DNA of 64,000 nt from Ascaris suum (lineage: Eukaryota > Nematoda > Chromadorea > Rhabditida > Ascarididae), in NCBI GenBank assembly GCA_013433145.1, contig CM024177.1, positions 6,970,110 through 7,034,109 on the forward strand. Direction: 5' to 3'. Each line of letters begins with the position of its first letter. Within the stretch, counting starts at the first letter, position 1. The translations under genes and the position numbers were made by a program. The notes under the pieces are model-generated. The model did not search any database. It was not told where the DNA came from and saw only the letters and a list, made by a program, of their open reading frames with translations. Below are positions 49,537-63,711 of this stretch, one piece after another.

Positions 49537-50860
49537 CTTTACGTAGAAAGAAAGGGAAACCATAGAAAAATGAGGACTTTCTACCAATATTTAAGCACAT
49601 CAAAGAAGCAAGCGTATATCACCTAGCAACGCAATAAACGTCTGAAAAGATCGACCATAGAGATATGATACTATCTTTCAAGGTTGTGCATGAATCTAGC
49701 TGGAACATCATATAGTATTAGCCTCATTGCATATCAGCGAGATAATAAAATCGCATCAAAGTTTCTGAAAAAGCAAGCAAACTCCTAAAGCCGTCTCCGT
49801 CAGCAACGCTTCACATTGTTGTAACAATGAGCCAAGGGAATGATCAAAACACACAACATTCTGAGGTTGCATACATTTGTCGTTTCCAAACACTCTCTCC
49901 AACAAACCAGCTGAAATCCCTTGACAGACCATTCAATAACGACATATTAATCCACCACGAAGACGGCTTCTCAGAAAAAACTCCTCATTAACGAATATGA
50001 ATCGTCACTTCTTCGCTCCTATTCTCTTTGAATAAACTCTTTTCCTTTCTTTTTTTCTGTTTCACTCCATTCTTGGAACACGAGTGGACGCCTGCTCCTA
50101 TCACCTGTTTAGTTTAATTTCACACAAAAAACCATTAAAAAGCAACGAAGAAAATGCTGTCGAGCCACATTGAGCGCGCCTATCTTCTTAGCCACCGAAC
50201 GCAATTCACAAATATTAGTCTCTGTTAAAATAACCGGCGATCCCACTGAACTGAAATACGATTACAGTTCTTTTCAATGTGCCACCTTCTGTGATGCGCA
50301 TCGAAAAATATTGGTGACAACCAACCAGAAGCAATTCCCTTTCTTGATGTACGCAACTCCCTTTTACAGTAGTTTTGCTGGCTATCGCCTAGTTGTCGTC
50401 ATATGACATCATGGAAGCGCGTAAACGAATCACTCCGAAGTTCCCTTCATTTATCACAGCCGCCTCTAAGTTGCATGTTGCCGCTATCCACGAGTGTGTA
50501 GCGTTCTTTGAAAATACGCTCTTTCAATCACCTTCAACACTGTGCGGTTTCTGGTTTTTTCTTATATACTTACATACATGCTCCTGCCTACCTCACTGTA
50601 TAGATTGACTGTTACTCCACTCTAAACATAACTTGCTGCTTCCATCAAAACTATTCAACCATCATATTGAAGTCCATTCCGTGTTCTATTATGACGCAAA
50701 TGAAAACCATTAAAAAAAGAGGAAGATCGTGGAGAAGGTTCATTTAATTCAATCTCACCTGTATATGTGCAAAGTGAAATGTGAACCAAAGCTATATTCC
50801 TTTAAGGGGTTCCTGCAAGAAATCTCAAATTCATCCAATTAGTTGAAGAGCTGCAGTAAC

Positions 50861-51020
50861 CAACAGCTGATGGAATTCGTTTCCAAAAACTGAACATGCA
50901 GCAACATTCTCTAAACTCACAGATTTTGCAAAGTGCTGACCAAAAATCACAATTGATAGAAGAGTGCTGGGGAAGGCAATGGATGGATGTGCATCGAGCA
51001 GAGTGCAATGCTCCAATGAA
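50861..51020 (-). CDS. Candidate internal exon, unrecognised (possible 5' exon of the Raw-like gene)
   Basis: The segment follows a fair acceptor (GTAGAAGCTGCAG) and ends at the donor GTTACTG. In the best phase it encodes 53 codons including LLDAHPSIAFPSTLLSIVIF, VSLENVAACSVFGNEFHQLL and no stop. It lies on the same strand as the Raw-like gene, 3.2 kb above its first assembled exon. It leaves phase 0 whereas that exon needs two bases, so at least one exon would have to lie between them. Another open, cysteine-rich frame covers the same bases, so the reading frame itself is uncertain. I do not recognise the product. Confidence 0.22.
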
Positions 51021-53291
51021 CTGCAGCTTCTACAAACATAACTTATAAATGCAAGAGTGCAATTTCACGTGACAACACTCTTCCGATAAAAATTAGATTC
51101 GGCTGCACTTGCACCCGTGACACGGTGCGTGAGGAAAAGCACGTTAGTAATTGTGTTTTTGCAGAGGGCGCCTAAAATTCTGCAAAAAAAAAGAAAGTTT
51201 TCCGCAATTAGGAAACACAGAAGCAAAAATAGGCAAACTCAAATAAAGCAATGCGCTCAGAGCGAAGAAGAGGGGAATCAGTGCGTGAAAATAACACCAA
51301 GAAATCTGACGTTTCCATATGAGAAAATGAAGACAGCCTGCACTTCCTGAGAATAGAAAGCAAAATCTACGATTTACCATGAAATCTGTTAACTTCAGTT
51401 TTTGACGATCGGCAAAAGCAGACTATTCAGGATCGAATTCAAGTGTTTCTTTCTAAACTGCTTCGAGGAGCCTTAAATCTGAGCTGATAACCACCAACCA
51501 ACTGGAACAACCAAAAACGTTATGAGGTTACATCGAGTGCCCAAAAATCGACGACCTAGGACTACTAAATGCGTGTAAAAATACGCTAATCATTCATTCA
51601 TAGGGGAAGCAAACGACCAGCTATTTGTCTAACAAATGTCGATGTTTGTACGTCTGTTCATATATTTGCACCTCATTTAATTACTGTCGACAAGCTGTGT
51701 ATTTACAGCCATCCACAGCTGACAGTCACAATAAATTTGCTAAAACTCTTCTTAAAGTCCCATTAACCTGATCCATCGCCATATGATTGCATACAAACAT
51801 CGACTAGTCTTCCAATTAAATTGGATATCAGAAATGCAAAGAATTAAAAATATTCCAGGTGGGGTCCTTTTAACTTTATATTTTGTTCTAGTGGAGGCTA
51901 CTGACAACTGAGAACTTTTATGCAAATTTATGCCTAGAAAATTCTAGGAACACGAATGTGACCTTAAGCGGAAGTGGTTGAAGGAAGAGAGGAGATCGGC
52001 CTAATTGGCCAGAATCGAAAGGATGATATTGATGATGGAAAAGACGACGGCACCTAATTGCGTTTATATTTAGCGTTAGCGAGAGGAAATAAGAAATTCG
52101 AAAACGGGAGCCGTTACTCAGGGAAATGAATTATTTAATGCGACGATGATTCAAATATGATATTTTGTGTCGAAAGAGCGACTCTATCGGCGATCGAAGA
52201 ATATCGCTCGTTTCAATAACAAGCATAAAAAAGAAATCCTTTATTGCTTTTAATATAGTTTGAATCAAAATGGAAAAGTGGATGAAAATGTGATTTACCT
52301 CCCAAGCTGGAGAAAACCATTCATTAAAATCTATCATTAGTTTATTAAAGCGGATTGATTCGCAAAATGAAACCCGTCAGTCGTCAATAACTTGACCGAT
52401 AAGGCATCAGGTATGAATATTCCACCTTTGCAGCAATTAATAATATTGCTGAATTGCCCTACGAAAAAAAATCTAGTAAAGTTTTTTAAATAAGCAAAGG
52501 TTGCCGCATCTGAACGAAAAGTAATAACGGTCACTGAAAATCAATAAACGCAAGCACAGCTGAAGCAAAACAAACGAACAATAAAAACATTCATTTTAGT
52601 AATCCCACCGAATTTTTGAAGTGCATTCGCTCGGTATCCTTTCTCTCTCTTCCTCGCTTGCATCTAATTTTTACTCACTTGCAACGGTACAAATTTTGTA
52701 GGCACTAAATAAAACCTTCAGATGTGAACAGTTCGTGCAACTCTTCACATAACGACGCTGAATGAACGCTTCAACTCCAAATAAATATGCTTACATATCG
52801 ATAATGTGTATTAGAACAGAAATGGATTGGCGAGAGGTAAGCATGAAAACAGTCGAATGCTAAACAACGAACCCCCAGTGGCAAAAACGAATTCCGGTGT
52901 AGAGTTCTTAAAACGCTTCGACTCGAAAGCGTGGTGTCGTAATAAACTGCCACAATGATGGCTCCCTGCTATGAAAGCTTAAAGATTTCAGCAAGTGAAA
53001 ACCATTTGCGTGCGTTATTTACGGAAGTTTCCACTGGAAATGATCATGCACAGAATCACTAAAACACGAGTGAGCAGCTATTTATGAACTCATTTACAGT
53101 GAGGGTGGACGTTTGTAAATGCACCTTATCGACGTATCACACCAATTTTGTGATAAAGTGAAAAGTTCAATAAACATCATATTTGCACTGCACTTTTTTC
53201 ATCACTCCCTTATCAATGAGAAACATCAATAAAACTGACGTCATGCATTTGTTAACATATCACAATCAACAAAACTCGAAATAGCAGACGA
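51021..53291. other. No supported gene
   Basis: AT-rich with short frames on both strands; no motif, RNA gene or strong repeat seen. Confidence 0.4.
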
Positions 53292-53513
53292 TCAGGCAAG
53301 ATACTCCTCGTAGAGCCCTTTTCTTTGGACACTCCTTGGTTCAACTTCTACCTGCTGAAACCCATTCAGTTCTCGTTTCTCACATTTATGCCTATAACAC
53401 TCTATATATGACCGATATCTCCTCGCGAAATCTTCGTCTGATCGGAAATGCGATCCGTTCCAAATCAAGACTACATGATCGATCTCAGTGCAAGGATAGT
53501 GTTTAATGAGAAT
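53292..53513 (-). CDS. Candidate terminal exon, unrecognised
   Basis: An open frame of about 73 codons ends in TGA and starts without ATG, possibly after the acceptor-like CATTTCGATGAG. It contains KHYPCTEIDHVVLIWNGSHF, RSDEDFARRYRSYIECYRHK and KGLYEEYLA before the stop. The composition is coding-like: charged, aromatic and without low complexity. A good donor, CAG|GTAGAAG, lies inside at 53351 and could make it an internal exon instead. The VVLIWN string loosely recalls GT64 (exostosin-like) glycosyltransferases and NTF2-like folds, but the following residues fit neither, so I assign no function. Any gene would extend upstream, above 53.5 kb on the minus strand. Confidence 0.3.
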   Translation of the reverse strand: MLIKHYPCTEIDHVVLIWNGSHFRSDEDFARRYRSYIECYRHKCEKRELNGFQQVEVEPRSVQRKGLYEEYLA

Positions 53514-56500
53514 CTCATCGAAATGAGGTATTAAATTTCGTCAGTCTATTACAGGAAACCCGCATTTTCTTCTGTACAGCAATAAATTTTTGCAAAGTTC
53601 GGGAAATCCCTCGGTCAAGTTTTTATCCACTCTAATCCTGGTATAATTTATTGAGAATATCGACTGATATTGAAAACAATGCAGTTTCGAAGTTAACGGT
53701 TATTAGTGAAGAACACACCCTTCTCTTGCCGTATTTTAAAATCAGATAAAAACAATTTATAGTCGTTTATTTGTCCTTCACATGCAAAAAAAATCCCTTA
53801 TAGAGCACTTTATGCGAGCAATATAGAGAACGCGCAAGCGAAACTTTATGATCTATAAACTCTACAGGTGAATTTTTATGATGGACCTCCAGTGCTTTGT
53901 GGAAGCGAAAAAGGCAACAGAAAGAAGGAAATTCGCAATCACAAAATAAGGGATTTAAAAATTCTATTGTGTAGGCAGAAAGTAATACTATAAAGTTGTA
54001 GAGAAGCGACACATCATTTGTTTATTTGGTTCCACTTAACGGGGATTTTCACCAATCATCTACAGTTGTAAACGATAACGTCGACATTGAAAACCGAAAA
54101 AGTGTATTTCAGGGAAGACCGCTGTAACTCACGTTTCGATGTAATAAACACAAACGATTAGTCATGACCACATGAATGGATGAAAAAGTTTTACCACTCA
54201 ACAGTTCTTTTTTTTTCATCAGAAAACGGTGCTAATTAAAAGCTATTAAGTTTGCAATGCTTTCGAATTTCCGTCTATTTTTATGGCAATATTTTCACTT
54301 AGCTGTTTTTCGCTCTTCAACCCCTCGTAGATTCCCTTTAAACAACGCACAATTCTGAGGTTCGTAACACAAGTCATTCCACAATCGAGGTGCCTTCTAA
54401 GAAACTCAACGTTCACCTATCTCGTGAAAAAAAGCAGTTTTCTGAGAATACTCGCTGCGAAAGTTTTTATTTCTATTCGGCTCAAGGAGAACGGTTCTAG
54501 CCCCTTAAAGACGTAATCATACGTTCACGTTGCTGAATGTAACACCTCATTATCACGTAATTACATATCAGGTGAACAAATAAAAGAGGCCATCAAATGT
54601 ACGAACGCGGATGATCAAAGGACAGTGACCACCGCGATAGTCAAGATATATGCCGCATTCGGACGAGAAAAAAAGTAGCGCGCAAGGTATCACTGCATGC
54701 TTTTTTATCAGATCGGAGTCGCACACCACCACTTCGTCACAACATCATGCATCAAGAGCACGTTTTACTACGTCGCTGTGGCGTCCTCCAAATCTAGTCT
54801 GCTTCGTCATGACAGCTCCTTCGATACCATGCAGTATCGTTTTAGAGAATAAAACAACACCAATTCCTCTCCCTTCACCCTCATCTTTCTCCCCCCACCC
54901 TACCAACACCCTCCATTTACTGGTTCATGTCGAATCGAATTTATGTTATCAATATTAAAAAAATCTTTTGCTCCATTCAATTTTGTACGATTTCATGAAG
55001 GAAAGAAGAGAGGAAATTGGGGAAGTCACATGGCTCATTTGACTAAGAGCCAGATTATTTACACGGTTTTTTATTTCGCAGTAATTGAGGTCCATTAAAA
55101 CCACACAAAGAAATATAGAGCTAAACACAGTAGAGCGGCAAAAGAAAACGAATAAGCACTAGAAGGAAAGAAATGAAACGCGTGAATGCAGCATAACAAG
55201 CAAATAACAACTCAACGTGGCAGTTGCTCTCCACCTCAATCCCCAACTGCATAGCTGTCAACACTCCTCTTCAAAGTGCGCTAACCAATGCAATTACCGT
55301 ACGCAGCCGATCACCCACGTATCACCACAAGAAGGGCGAGAATTGTTCAAGAATCAAAATGACGTCATATCGAACTTCTACGTCCCTCTCTTTATTCTAT
55401 TCCCATCGCCTTCAATATTAAATATCTTCCTTTGTCACATTTTCTCGCCTGTTTCAAAATTTGCCTCCCGAGATGATCAATTTTCTTTTCTACTATTTTG
55501 TTCTTGAGTGTATTTACTGCCTCAAGACGATGTTTAGATTCCACGAACGTGTAAAGAGCACAGATGTTTGCCAGATTCGAATATAACATTAGGCTGTATA
55601 GCAATCTGCTGACACTCTTTAATGAAATCAAATTCCTGCACCCTGCTACAGCTGCTGCACTATTGCACCACTAAAGGGCATCGGGTGCAATCTTATCACT
55701 GATAGCTTACGAAAGCGTGATAGCATTCAAAATTGATTTCTGCACACAGGCAACACACTGCTAGAAGGAATCATGCAAATTGCGCGCGCAAATTCAGAAA
55801 GACCATTTGGCGCGGAAGCGTGTTGGAAAAAGGCGACAAATGCGCGTTGTATGGAATTGTGTGGCGTGGATCGACGTATGCACTCGTTTGACGACCAGGC
55901 AACGCGATTGGCAAAGAATGTTAGCCGCGACCGGCAAATGGACTAATAACAGCGAGAGGGAGAGTGAATTGTAGAAATGATGTGAAACTAGACAGACAAA
56001 GATATATATTGGGGAGGATATAGCAACGTCAGGCAAGCAAGCAAAACATAGGCAAATACTACGATCGAGTAGCAACTAGCTGTTGAGGCAGCTGGTTAGA
56101 GGCTGGACGCTAGTTTTGCCTATCGCCTCCTCGAGGGTGAGGCAAACGCCGAATCACGGCTATGCGAAAGAGCGTCTCTCGCTCGCGTTGCAAGACGAAC
56201 CAAGCACGGATAAAACTCTCGAATGACGTCAGTCTCATCCGCGACACGCTTGCTTCCTCTTTGCAGTAAATTCCCTTGCCACGCGCATTGCTCCCCTATT
56301 ACAGATATTACATACACACATAATTCATTCGACCTAAACGACTTCAACGCTATTCATACATGCTTAGCAATATCACCATATCTGTCTGCACATAAAGCCA
56401 TAGTGTGTCTACATCCTCCGTGGCCTTCGAGTATATATTCAGAAGGCAGTTCTATCCAAAACAGCAAAACTCCCTCGCAGCTTGTTTTTCTCACTTCAGT

Positions 56501-58019
56501 GTTTATTTCGACACCTGTCTGAAAGTGCTAAAGCCGATTGTTAATGTACTGGATCGCAAGGTTTTCAGCGACCACTGTAGGAGACCTTTGAGTACGCATC
56601 CTTCCAAAGAGAGTTTATATGTAAAAGAGAGCATATTCGGGAGGATGATTCTCTTGGTCATTGCACTCGAAAGGGTTCCTATTGAAGGAGAAAGCACTCT
56701 TCAAGCGAACACTGCATTCGAATGCTGCGACTGCAACATCCACGCATAGCACCTTACAGCAAAATCCACGAAGGAAGATTCGTGAACCTCGAACATAAAT
56801 TCACAATAACCTTTGTCTCGCTTTGATTACCTCAAATCATTCCCTCTTCCTCTCCTCCTCCTCAAAACAACAGTATGAAAAATGATAAGCGACGGATATT
56901 CTAAAGGATGCCATAGAAAGGAAAAGAGAAGTGCCAGCGGAATTATATGAAACAAATGGAAAGCGGTTTCAAATCCTGCTATGGAACCACTTAGCGCACT
57001 CTTGCATCACATAAAAGAGTTCGGTGATTGATCGGTGATAATCTGCTTCTAGACGGTGACTGTACTATGAAACTGATAGTGAACTGTTCCACTCCACACA
57101 ACAACATGAATACCGATATGGCAAAAATGAACCTGAGAATAGTCTTCCTGTCACTGACTAAAGAAGTGCACTGTAAAAGGGAACATTTTTCGTAAAAGAG
57201 ATGACTGCCAAGCAAAACATTCAAGTGCGAGGATGGAGGAAAGTTAAATGGAGCGATTAGACGAAGAAGCCTAATTCCGAAAAAAAAAACAAGAGAGACC
57301 TCCAACAGGAAATCCTCGCATTTTCCCTCGAAGTAGTTAAACAGAAATCTACAGAATCGGCTACTGAAATCAAAAGGAAGCGTAGGACTACAAGAAGTCT
57401 CCAAGAAAAGACGTTCAAAAAAAAGTCGCTCGTGCGATGAAATCTTTCAACAATTTTCTTCGCACATTCATCGGAAACTCCCATTGGCAAAAATATATCA
57501 ACTTCACTGTTTACTGAGGAAACCTTCGAAGACGCGGATGGATCAATAAATCAAAACCAATTCTGAACAAACCATGAAATCAGCACAATATCAAATAGGA
57601 TCAGTAGATTGAAAGCATAAAAATAAACTGCCATACAGTCTGCTTAAACAAGCGTTTCGTCGTTACGTTTACGTAGTGCTCGCGACCCACCGTTGCGACG
57701 AGTCGCATTGTTGTTTCTGTGTAAATGTATGCGCTACGTGCCTTTATGTTTTGCATTTCTAATTTGCAAACAATACAAGCTAGAGCGACGAGATTTATTG
57801 AATACAATCAATGCTTTAATAGCGCTTCTGAAACCAAAAATGCTCCACCAGTTGATAATCTCTTATGGAATGAGAACAATCAATGACGGATAAATAGAAA
57901 ACGCATTTTCCGTTCTCTTTTATGATAACTGTCACCAAATTTATCAGTTTTCAGCCGACGCTCAAAAGTATTCTCTTGTGAATAACTAAACGGATTGTCA
58001 GGAAAAAACATATTAGCTT

Positions 58020-58046
58020 CTGCGCTAAATCAGATAATTAGCGCAG
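58020..58046. repeat. 8-bp inverted repeat
   Basis: CTGCGCTA, 11-base loop, TAGCGCAG. A short GC-rich hairpin in AT-rich DNA. Confidence 0.8.
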
Positions 58047-61000
58047 TAATTATATTGCATTCTAATCGGCCCAATACTAATCACAAGTGAAAACGATGTT
58101 TTTTATTGCAATTTCTATTTAACTATTAAAACAATTACATTTGAAACCCCATTCAAAGAAACCCGTTCAAAACCTGTTGAAGAAATGTGAAATATCCGAC
58201 CGGGACTAAATTTAAAAGGTTCACTAAAAGCTGTGATTATATTAAATGATGCGATCAAGTTTATTGTCACGACATTCAACGATTGCTACTCGAAAGAACT
58301 GCTGAAAAAAAAACACAAAGAACGCACTCATGTTTGCAGACATCACACTCATGTAATAAATAGACTCAGAGGAAATATCTGTAATGCAGTGATTTGCATG
58401 TATCTAATCGTGATAACGTCACGTTTGTTTTGCTTCTTCGTTGCATTTCGTTGATTGCACTAAAAATAACGTCATTCGCGTTATCTCTTAAAGTAACATA
58501 GAAATTAGGTGTTAAATGAGCTGCTAAACGCATCAAACTGCTAAATGAAGGCTTTTATTAACGACGGATTTAAAAAAAAATTTGCATCACTAACAAAGCA
58601 AAGAGTTTCGTAGCCGCTCAATAACGTCACTGAACCACAGCCACAGCTGAATGAATGCAAAAACAATCGCCATACGGAGCGACAAAACTTTATTCAGAAG
58701 AGGAAAAAACTAGAATCGAAGAATGAAACATGTGACGTAATAAATTAAACACATGGCACGCATCAAATCAAAATGACGTCATGCCTAAATGAAGTACAAA
58801 ATCTCTGATATTCACGGTTATAGATCTGAAACTTGAACCCTCTGAAATCGTCATATGACACTTCCACCGAAACTATATGGAGTTTCCGATAGTCGTCTGC
58901 TTGAATAACATCGTTCTTCATTGCATACTTTTGCGGTGGATAACATTATTTTCTCTGCATCAGATCATCAGTCATCATCGCAGCCACAGCTACCACTGAT
59001 TGACGGCAAAGGAATAATGAACATAAAGAGCGAAATGTTGCGTCGTCTCCCATGGAGAACAGTGGAAGACCATCGGAAAAACGATGTTCATGTGGGTTTA
59101 TTTCAGCGTATTGCCGCTGTTGCTTCGATTTATTACTCGAATCATAACTTATGCTCATTTTATGATAGCAGGGAATTTGCTTCCAATAACCTCTTCTCGT
59201 AAATGAAAAAAATATCGCATATTTTTTCTGCCAAAGTAGTTCTATAAATGCGCTTCCGTCTTTACTGTCCTTTCTACAAATATAGGCTATTCTGAAAGTT
59301 GCCATTAAAAAAGATCGCGTCAATTACCAGCCTGGATGCTTGCATTGAGAGAAAGGCCACTTTTGCACTATGCAACAGCGCAAACGATATTTGAAACAGG
59401 CGGAAGAATGCTTAAAAACGGGAGCAATAATACGATAGCGTTCTGCATTAGCAGCATTTCGGAGATTCGACGAAGTTCACACTTCCTTTGCAAGCAACAC
59501 ACTTCATCAATCCGACATCTCATAACAAACTACAAACTATAGCTGAGAATGTCTAACAGAAAAACCCAATTTTTAACCGGCCATTATTACAAAAATCAAT
59601 GAACAACAAAACTAACTGTTTTTATAAAAAGGACGATGTCACGTGGCGGCATCGAACCGAGCAATAGAAGACCGGAAATTCATCTCTGGACAACACGAAG
59701 CAACAGAAAATATCATCTAAGAGATTCTCTTTGGAAGGCGATGGTGATCGACGTTACATAAGCCTATTTACGAGAGGGCTGAACGTAGCGGCATAGGAGA
59801 TGAAGTCAAAATGAAAATCAATGATTCTAACCCAAACGTGTCCCACATCACAAGCATTCCTACAAGTTCGTCCCTGTAGTCATATTTCCCACCCCTATTC
59901 GCAATGATGCAATATTTCCACTCTAAAAGTTGTACTTACTGGCCATAATGTGTCAAGCTGTAGCCAGTGGATGCTCAATGAAAATAGCAAGAAAAATTGG
60001 TCGTTTTCTTCAGGCCTCTCAAAATTTGCGAAAAGCCGCTAAAAGGCATATGCAAATGTCAGTCACTTAGCATAGAGCATTACTTTTGCATCTGCTGGCA
60101 GCAAAAAAAAAAAAACAGAGATAAATCAATCGATGAAAAAAACGATCCATCATAAAATCCAAAATTTGTGAATCTGGCAAAATGTTATATTTGATATGTA
60201 GTATTATGTATTAATGTAATATCAGTGATCGCTAACTCAATTCCATTCACTGGTTTCTGCCCAGGTCAACGACAACACCTGTCTTGTTGAAAAAACTTTA
60301 TAGTACCCTATAGGTGTAAACAGTCTTTAAATTCACACTCTTTTGCAGATCACAATACTGTTTGCCTTCGGCAAGCGTTGTGTTTTCAAGCAATCGACGA
60401 ACAGAATGCTCGTCTCAGAACACAATGCAACATGTGACGTCCATTCACGAGTTTGCTTCCGTTTCGATGCGTTCATTGTGCTATGTGTGTGTGTGTGTGT
60501 ACGTCCGGCAACCTCTTGAATTGACGGATCGACCAACCAGAGAGGCGAGCGGTCGCTTAAGCGTATTGCACCTGGTTGGTCTACTGCTAAGATATGTGGA
60601 CGTGAAAACGACTGCGAAAATTCACACGTTGCACACGTCATCGAGACCAATTCGATTCCCACAAACACATATGCCAACACATCGCAGGTATTGCGCTTAA
60701 GAATACCTCTGCTTGCAGTTCAATTAGTAAGACAATCTTAGAAGCTAGCATCAAGTAAACGAGCGCTAATACAGGCGAACACATGACGTCATAACACGTC
60801 AACTAATTAATATTTTTGAGGAAAGGTGAATGAATGATTGATTAGAGACAGTTGTACTTCATTTTGCACGCAATACCAAACAATGAGGTTGCCATGCAAT
60901 CGACGATTGCCGATCAATACAACTTCGGATGCCCTTTGTAGATACATACAGTAGAAGCGTTACCCCTCCCAAACAGAAAGTTGTCTCTTTGGATTTCTCA

Positions 61001-61387
61001 CTCTTCAATCCCTATGTCCCTTTCCATGTTTCTGCAAAATTTGCTCCGCACGAGTGCATGCATTATGGTCATATTGCACCTGTCCGCATGATCGGTACGC
61101 TCAACTTATGAACAAGAGAAGCCGCAGTTAAGAAATGTGATGATTATAATATGCACCATAGGAAGATCTACTATCCTATAATTCAGGTTCGAAATATTAA
61201 TTCTGAGAGAGGTATTGGAAGTTTACGGATGCTTCACTCTAATCGGAATCATTTTACATTCTAAAGCAAGTAGTCGAACCAACTAAGATGCGAGAGCATT
61301 ATTCTTCATTTGGAGCTGGTAACTCGGGAGAAAGATTGTCCAATTAGGAGATGCAATATCGGACACCGTGCCTTTAACTGATACCCT

Positions 61388-61399
61388 CCCCCCCCCCCC
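61388..61399. repeat. C homopolymer tract (12 C)
   Basis: Twelve C on the plus strand preceded by CCCT. It has the same strand orientation as the tracts at 5.3, 7.4 and 41.1 kb. Confidence 0.95.
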
Positions 61400-63493
61400 T
61401 CTCAAATTCCGCTCTGTTTTTCAATGACAAATTCCCGCAAAATAAAAATTATATTGCCTCATAGCAGAAGGGTGAAAGTTTCTTTTTGTTAAACTTAATA
61501 TCGTAAAAAGAAAAACTGAAATACAATGACTGGGACGCAGTATAACAACGGCATCCGAATAGCTACAAGTAAACGATAGCTGAAACTTGTCAGCTGTTTT
61601 CTAAAATACGTCAAATTGGCTCATCGATGTTGGATGCATTCTTGTTCATTCGTTCATCGTGAATGTTCACAGATCCTGAACATTTTTTTTACTTAACAGA
61701 CCTGTTTAACAGCTTAAATGACAATAATAGTTGATATCGTTACTTATTACTTTAATGAGCAATAAATGTGTGTTAGATTGCTGATATCAATGCGAAAAGT
61801 GATGTGAGTGACCTTCCACTCGAAAGCATTATACTCAAATACAACAGTACTCCATCAGAGGCAATCACATCCTTAATGCGCTAATTTCGACAACGATGCA
61901 CTTCCACAAAGTGCAATGCGATTCGCTCAAACAAACCAAGAACATCGGGCGGAGAGCGCAGCGTTTTCCCATAAATGCTTAGAAATAATCCCTCAAAGAG
62001 GAATATTATAATCGGAACATAGCGGACATTTTATAAGAGCAAATTAACAAAGATTGCCCTAAAATTAATTGCATCGTTGGCAGAGCACTCATAAGGCGAC
62101 TGATTTCACACGATAGCACTCTGATTACCACACTTTTGACGAACAAATGAATGTTGCCTCAAGAGCGAAATCGCATACAAATGGTCTTGTTTGGCAAAGA
62201 ATACGCCGGAAAGAGGGAATGCAGAAGAAAAAAGGAAATTGCACAGCAACAAGCACGTCATTTTGCTGCGATTCGAGAGGCAATGTAATGAAAAATGGGC
62301 TGAGCACAAATGCGGAGTGCTTTCTTAAGTGCAAAATGCTTCACAAGAGTAAATGACATCAACTCCATTTATGCAAATTTGTGCATAAGTGCACGCTCTC
62401 AATGTCATCAGCCATTCGCGTATAGAAAATTGCTGAACGCAATAACCGAAAAAAAGTGCTCGTATATCAATGAATAGAAGCAGCTTCATATGAAAGGAAT
62501 TTTCCATTCATGTTTGTCCATTTCTTTCCTCACTTCATGAAAGCAATTCCCCATAAAGCTGAAATCTTTGCGAAAAATTTCGTGAAATTTTTGAGTAACT
62601 TAAATCTAACGATCGATTGTGCTAAGGAAAACTGCTAAAAATATCAACACAACTGATACGAACATCAAAACGATATGTTGTCTTTTCTCAGTGCACAAAT
62701 ACGGAAAAGCAATGCGACGTTGCTTATGACTATCACTATTCATAGGACGCTGCTGTTGCTCTATGAATTTCCAATCGAAACAAAACACAAATGCAAATGC
62801 GTCCATCAACTACATTTACATCAAATTTAGATATTCCCACAAAAGTGCATTACGTTTACGGCATTTTCTATTCGTGCCTACATCAGCGCACCAATTATGC
62901 AAGCAAACCTTTACAGATCATTGCAACACCTCAAAATTTTAAAATTATGCAATTATCACTTCTCTATTAGAAAATATTTATGAAAAAGAAGGCCGATAAA
63001 CGCTGAAAAAAGTGCGTTCCTTTAAAAAATGCAATGCTGCATTCACTGTTTGAAGAGTGCCAATATGACAGAGGTAATTTTTTATTCAATTACAACTATT
63101 CAACAACGCTCACGTTAATTTATCTATAGAGTAAAAGATTACTCGAAAACATCAACCAATTAACCGATCAACTTATATATATCGTTGCTTACAATTCATA
63201 GAGGCGATGATGGTCACAACTAACAGAAGCAAGTGGAAACGCTTCGCAATTTTCGGCTGCAAAAAATATCGGAGAATATGTGAAAACTCTAAGGATCAAT
63301 TTAATGAAATGATACAGTCAATGACTCCTCTCCTATAGAATCGCGGTGTTAAATATTTGCAAAGTTTGCAATGCAGTGCTTCGCAAAGGATTGAACTGCA
63401 ATGCAATTCTTTGCAAAACCGAAAAACCGGAAATGCCAGGAACGGAAACCTGAAACTTGTCACATTCATATACCTGAGGTAATTTCGTTTTGG

Positions 63494-63577
63494 TCAGCTC
63501 ACAAGGGCAAAAATTAGTGATGCTCCAACAGCAACCACAGACTGCAGTCCAGCGCCAATATCCTCCCCAGCAACCAT
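63494..63577 (-). CDS. Candidate hydrophobic C-terminal exon (GPI-signal or membrane-tail like)
   Basis: After an acceptor-like GCGGTAG, the frame reads MVAGEDIGAGLQSVVAVGAS and on through LIFALVS to a stop. A short polar part followed by about 15 hydrophobic residues at the very end is what a GPI-attachment signal looks like. It could also be a chance frame: a second open, cysteine- and tryptophan-rich frame covers the same DNA and ends at a donor GTATATG. No partner exon was found in the remaining 400 bases upstream. Confidence 0.2.
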   Translation of the reverse strand: MVAGEDIGAGLQSVVAVGASLIFALVS

Positions 63578-63711
63578 CTACCGCCATATTTAAATAAGTT
63601 TGCATTGAGTCCAGCTAGCGCTTTGCATGCCTCCTTTTCCTGTTCATAGGAAATGCTCTTAACTTATTCCTGCGCCACCATTAAAAAAACCAAACTACCG
63701 TGCAACTCTAA

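Larger units (their letters stand above)
47642..50860. other. Presumed 5' intron or upstream region of the Raw-like gene
   Basis: The first assembled exon starts with one base of a split codon, so at least one more exon lies upstream. None was identified in this stretch. It holds the 21-bp palindrome at 48404, the TA repeat at 49448, and plus-strand frames at 48028-48303 and 50170-50406 without recognisable motifs. Confidence 0.4.
53514..63493. other. Long stretch without a supported gene
   Basis: Nearly 10 kb with only weak signals. One minus-strand exon candidate at 57392-57513 is bounded by the acceptor GGTTTCCTCAG and donor GTAGTCC and encodes PMGVSDECAKKIVERFHRTS in a 40-codon open phase. 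The segment at 56.05-56.30 kb is GC-richer, with a TGACGTCA (CRE-like) site near 56224, and could be a promoter. The segment at 60.36-60.70 kb has a TG/CA dinucleotide run. Mutually overlapping frames elsewhere show no motif. Confidence 0.3.
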
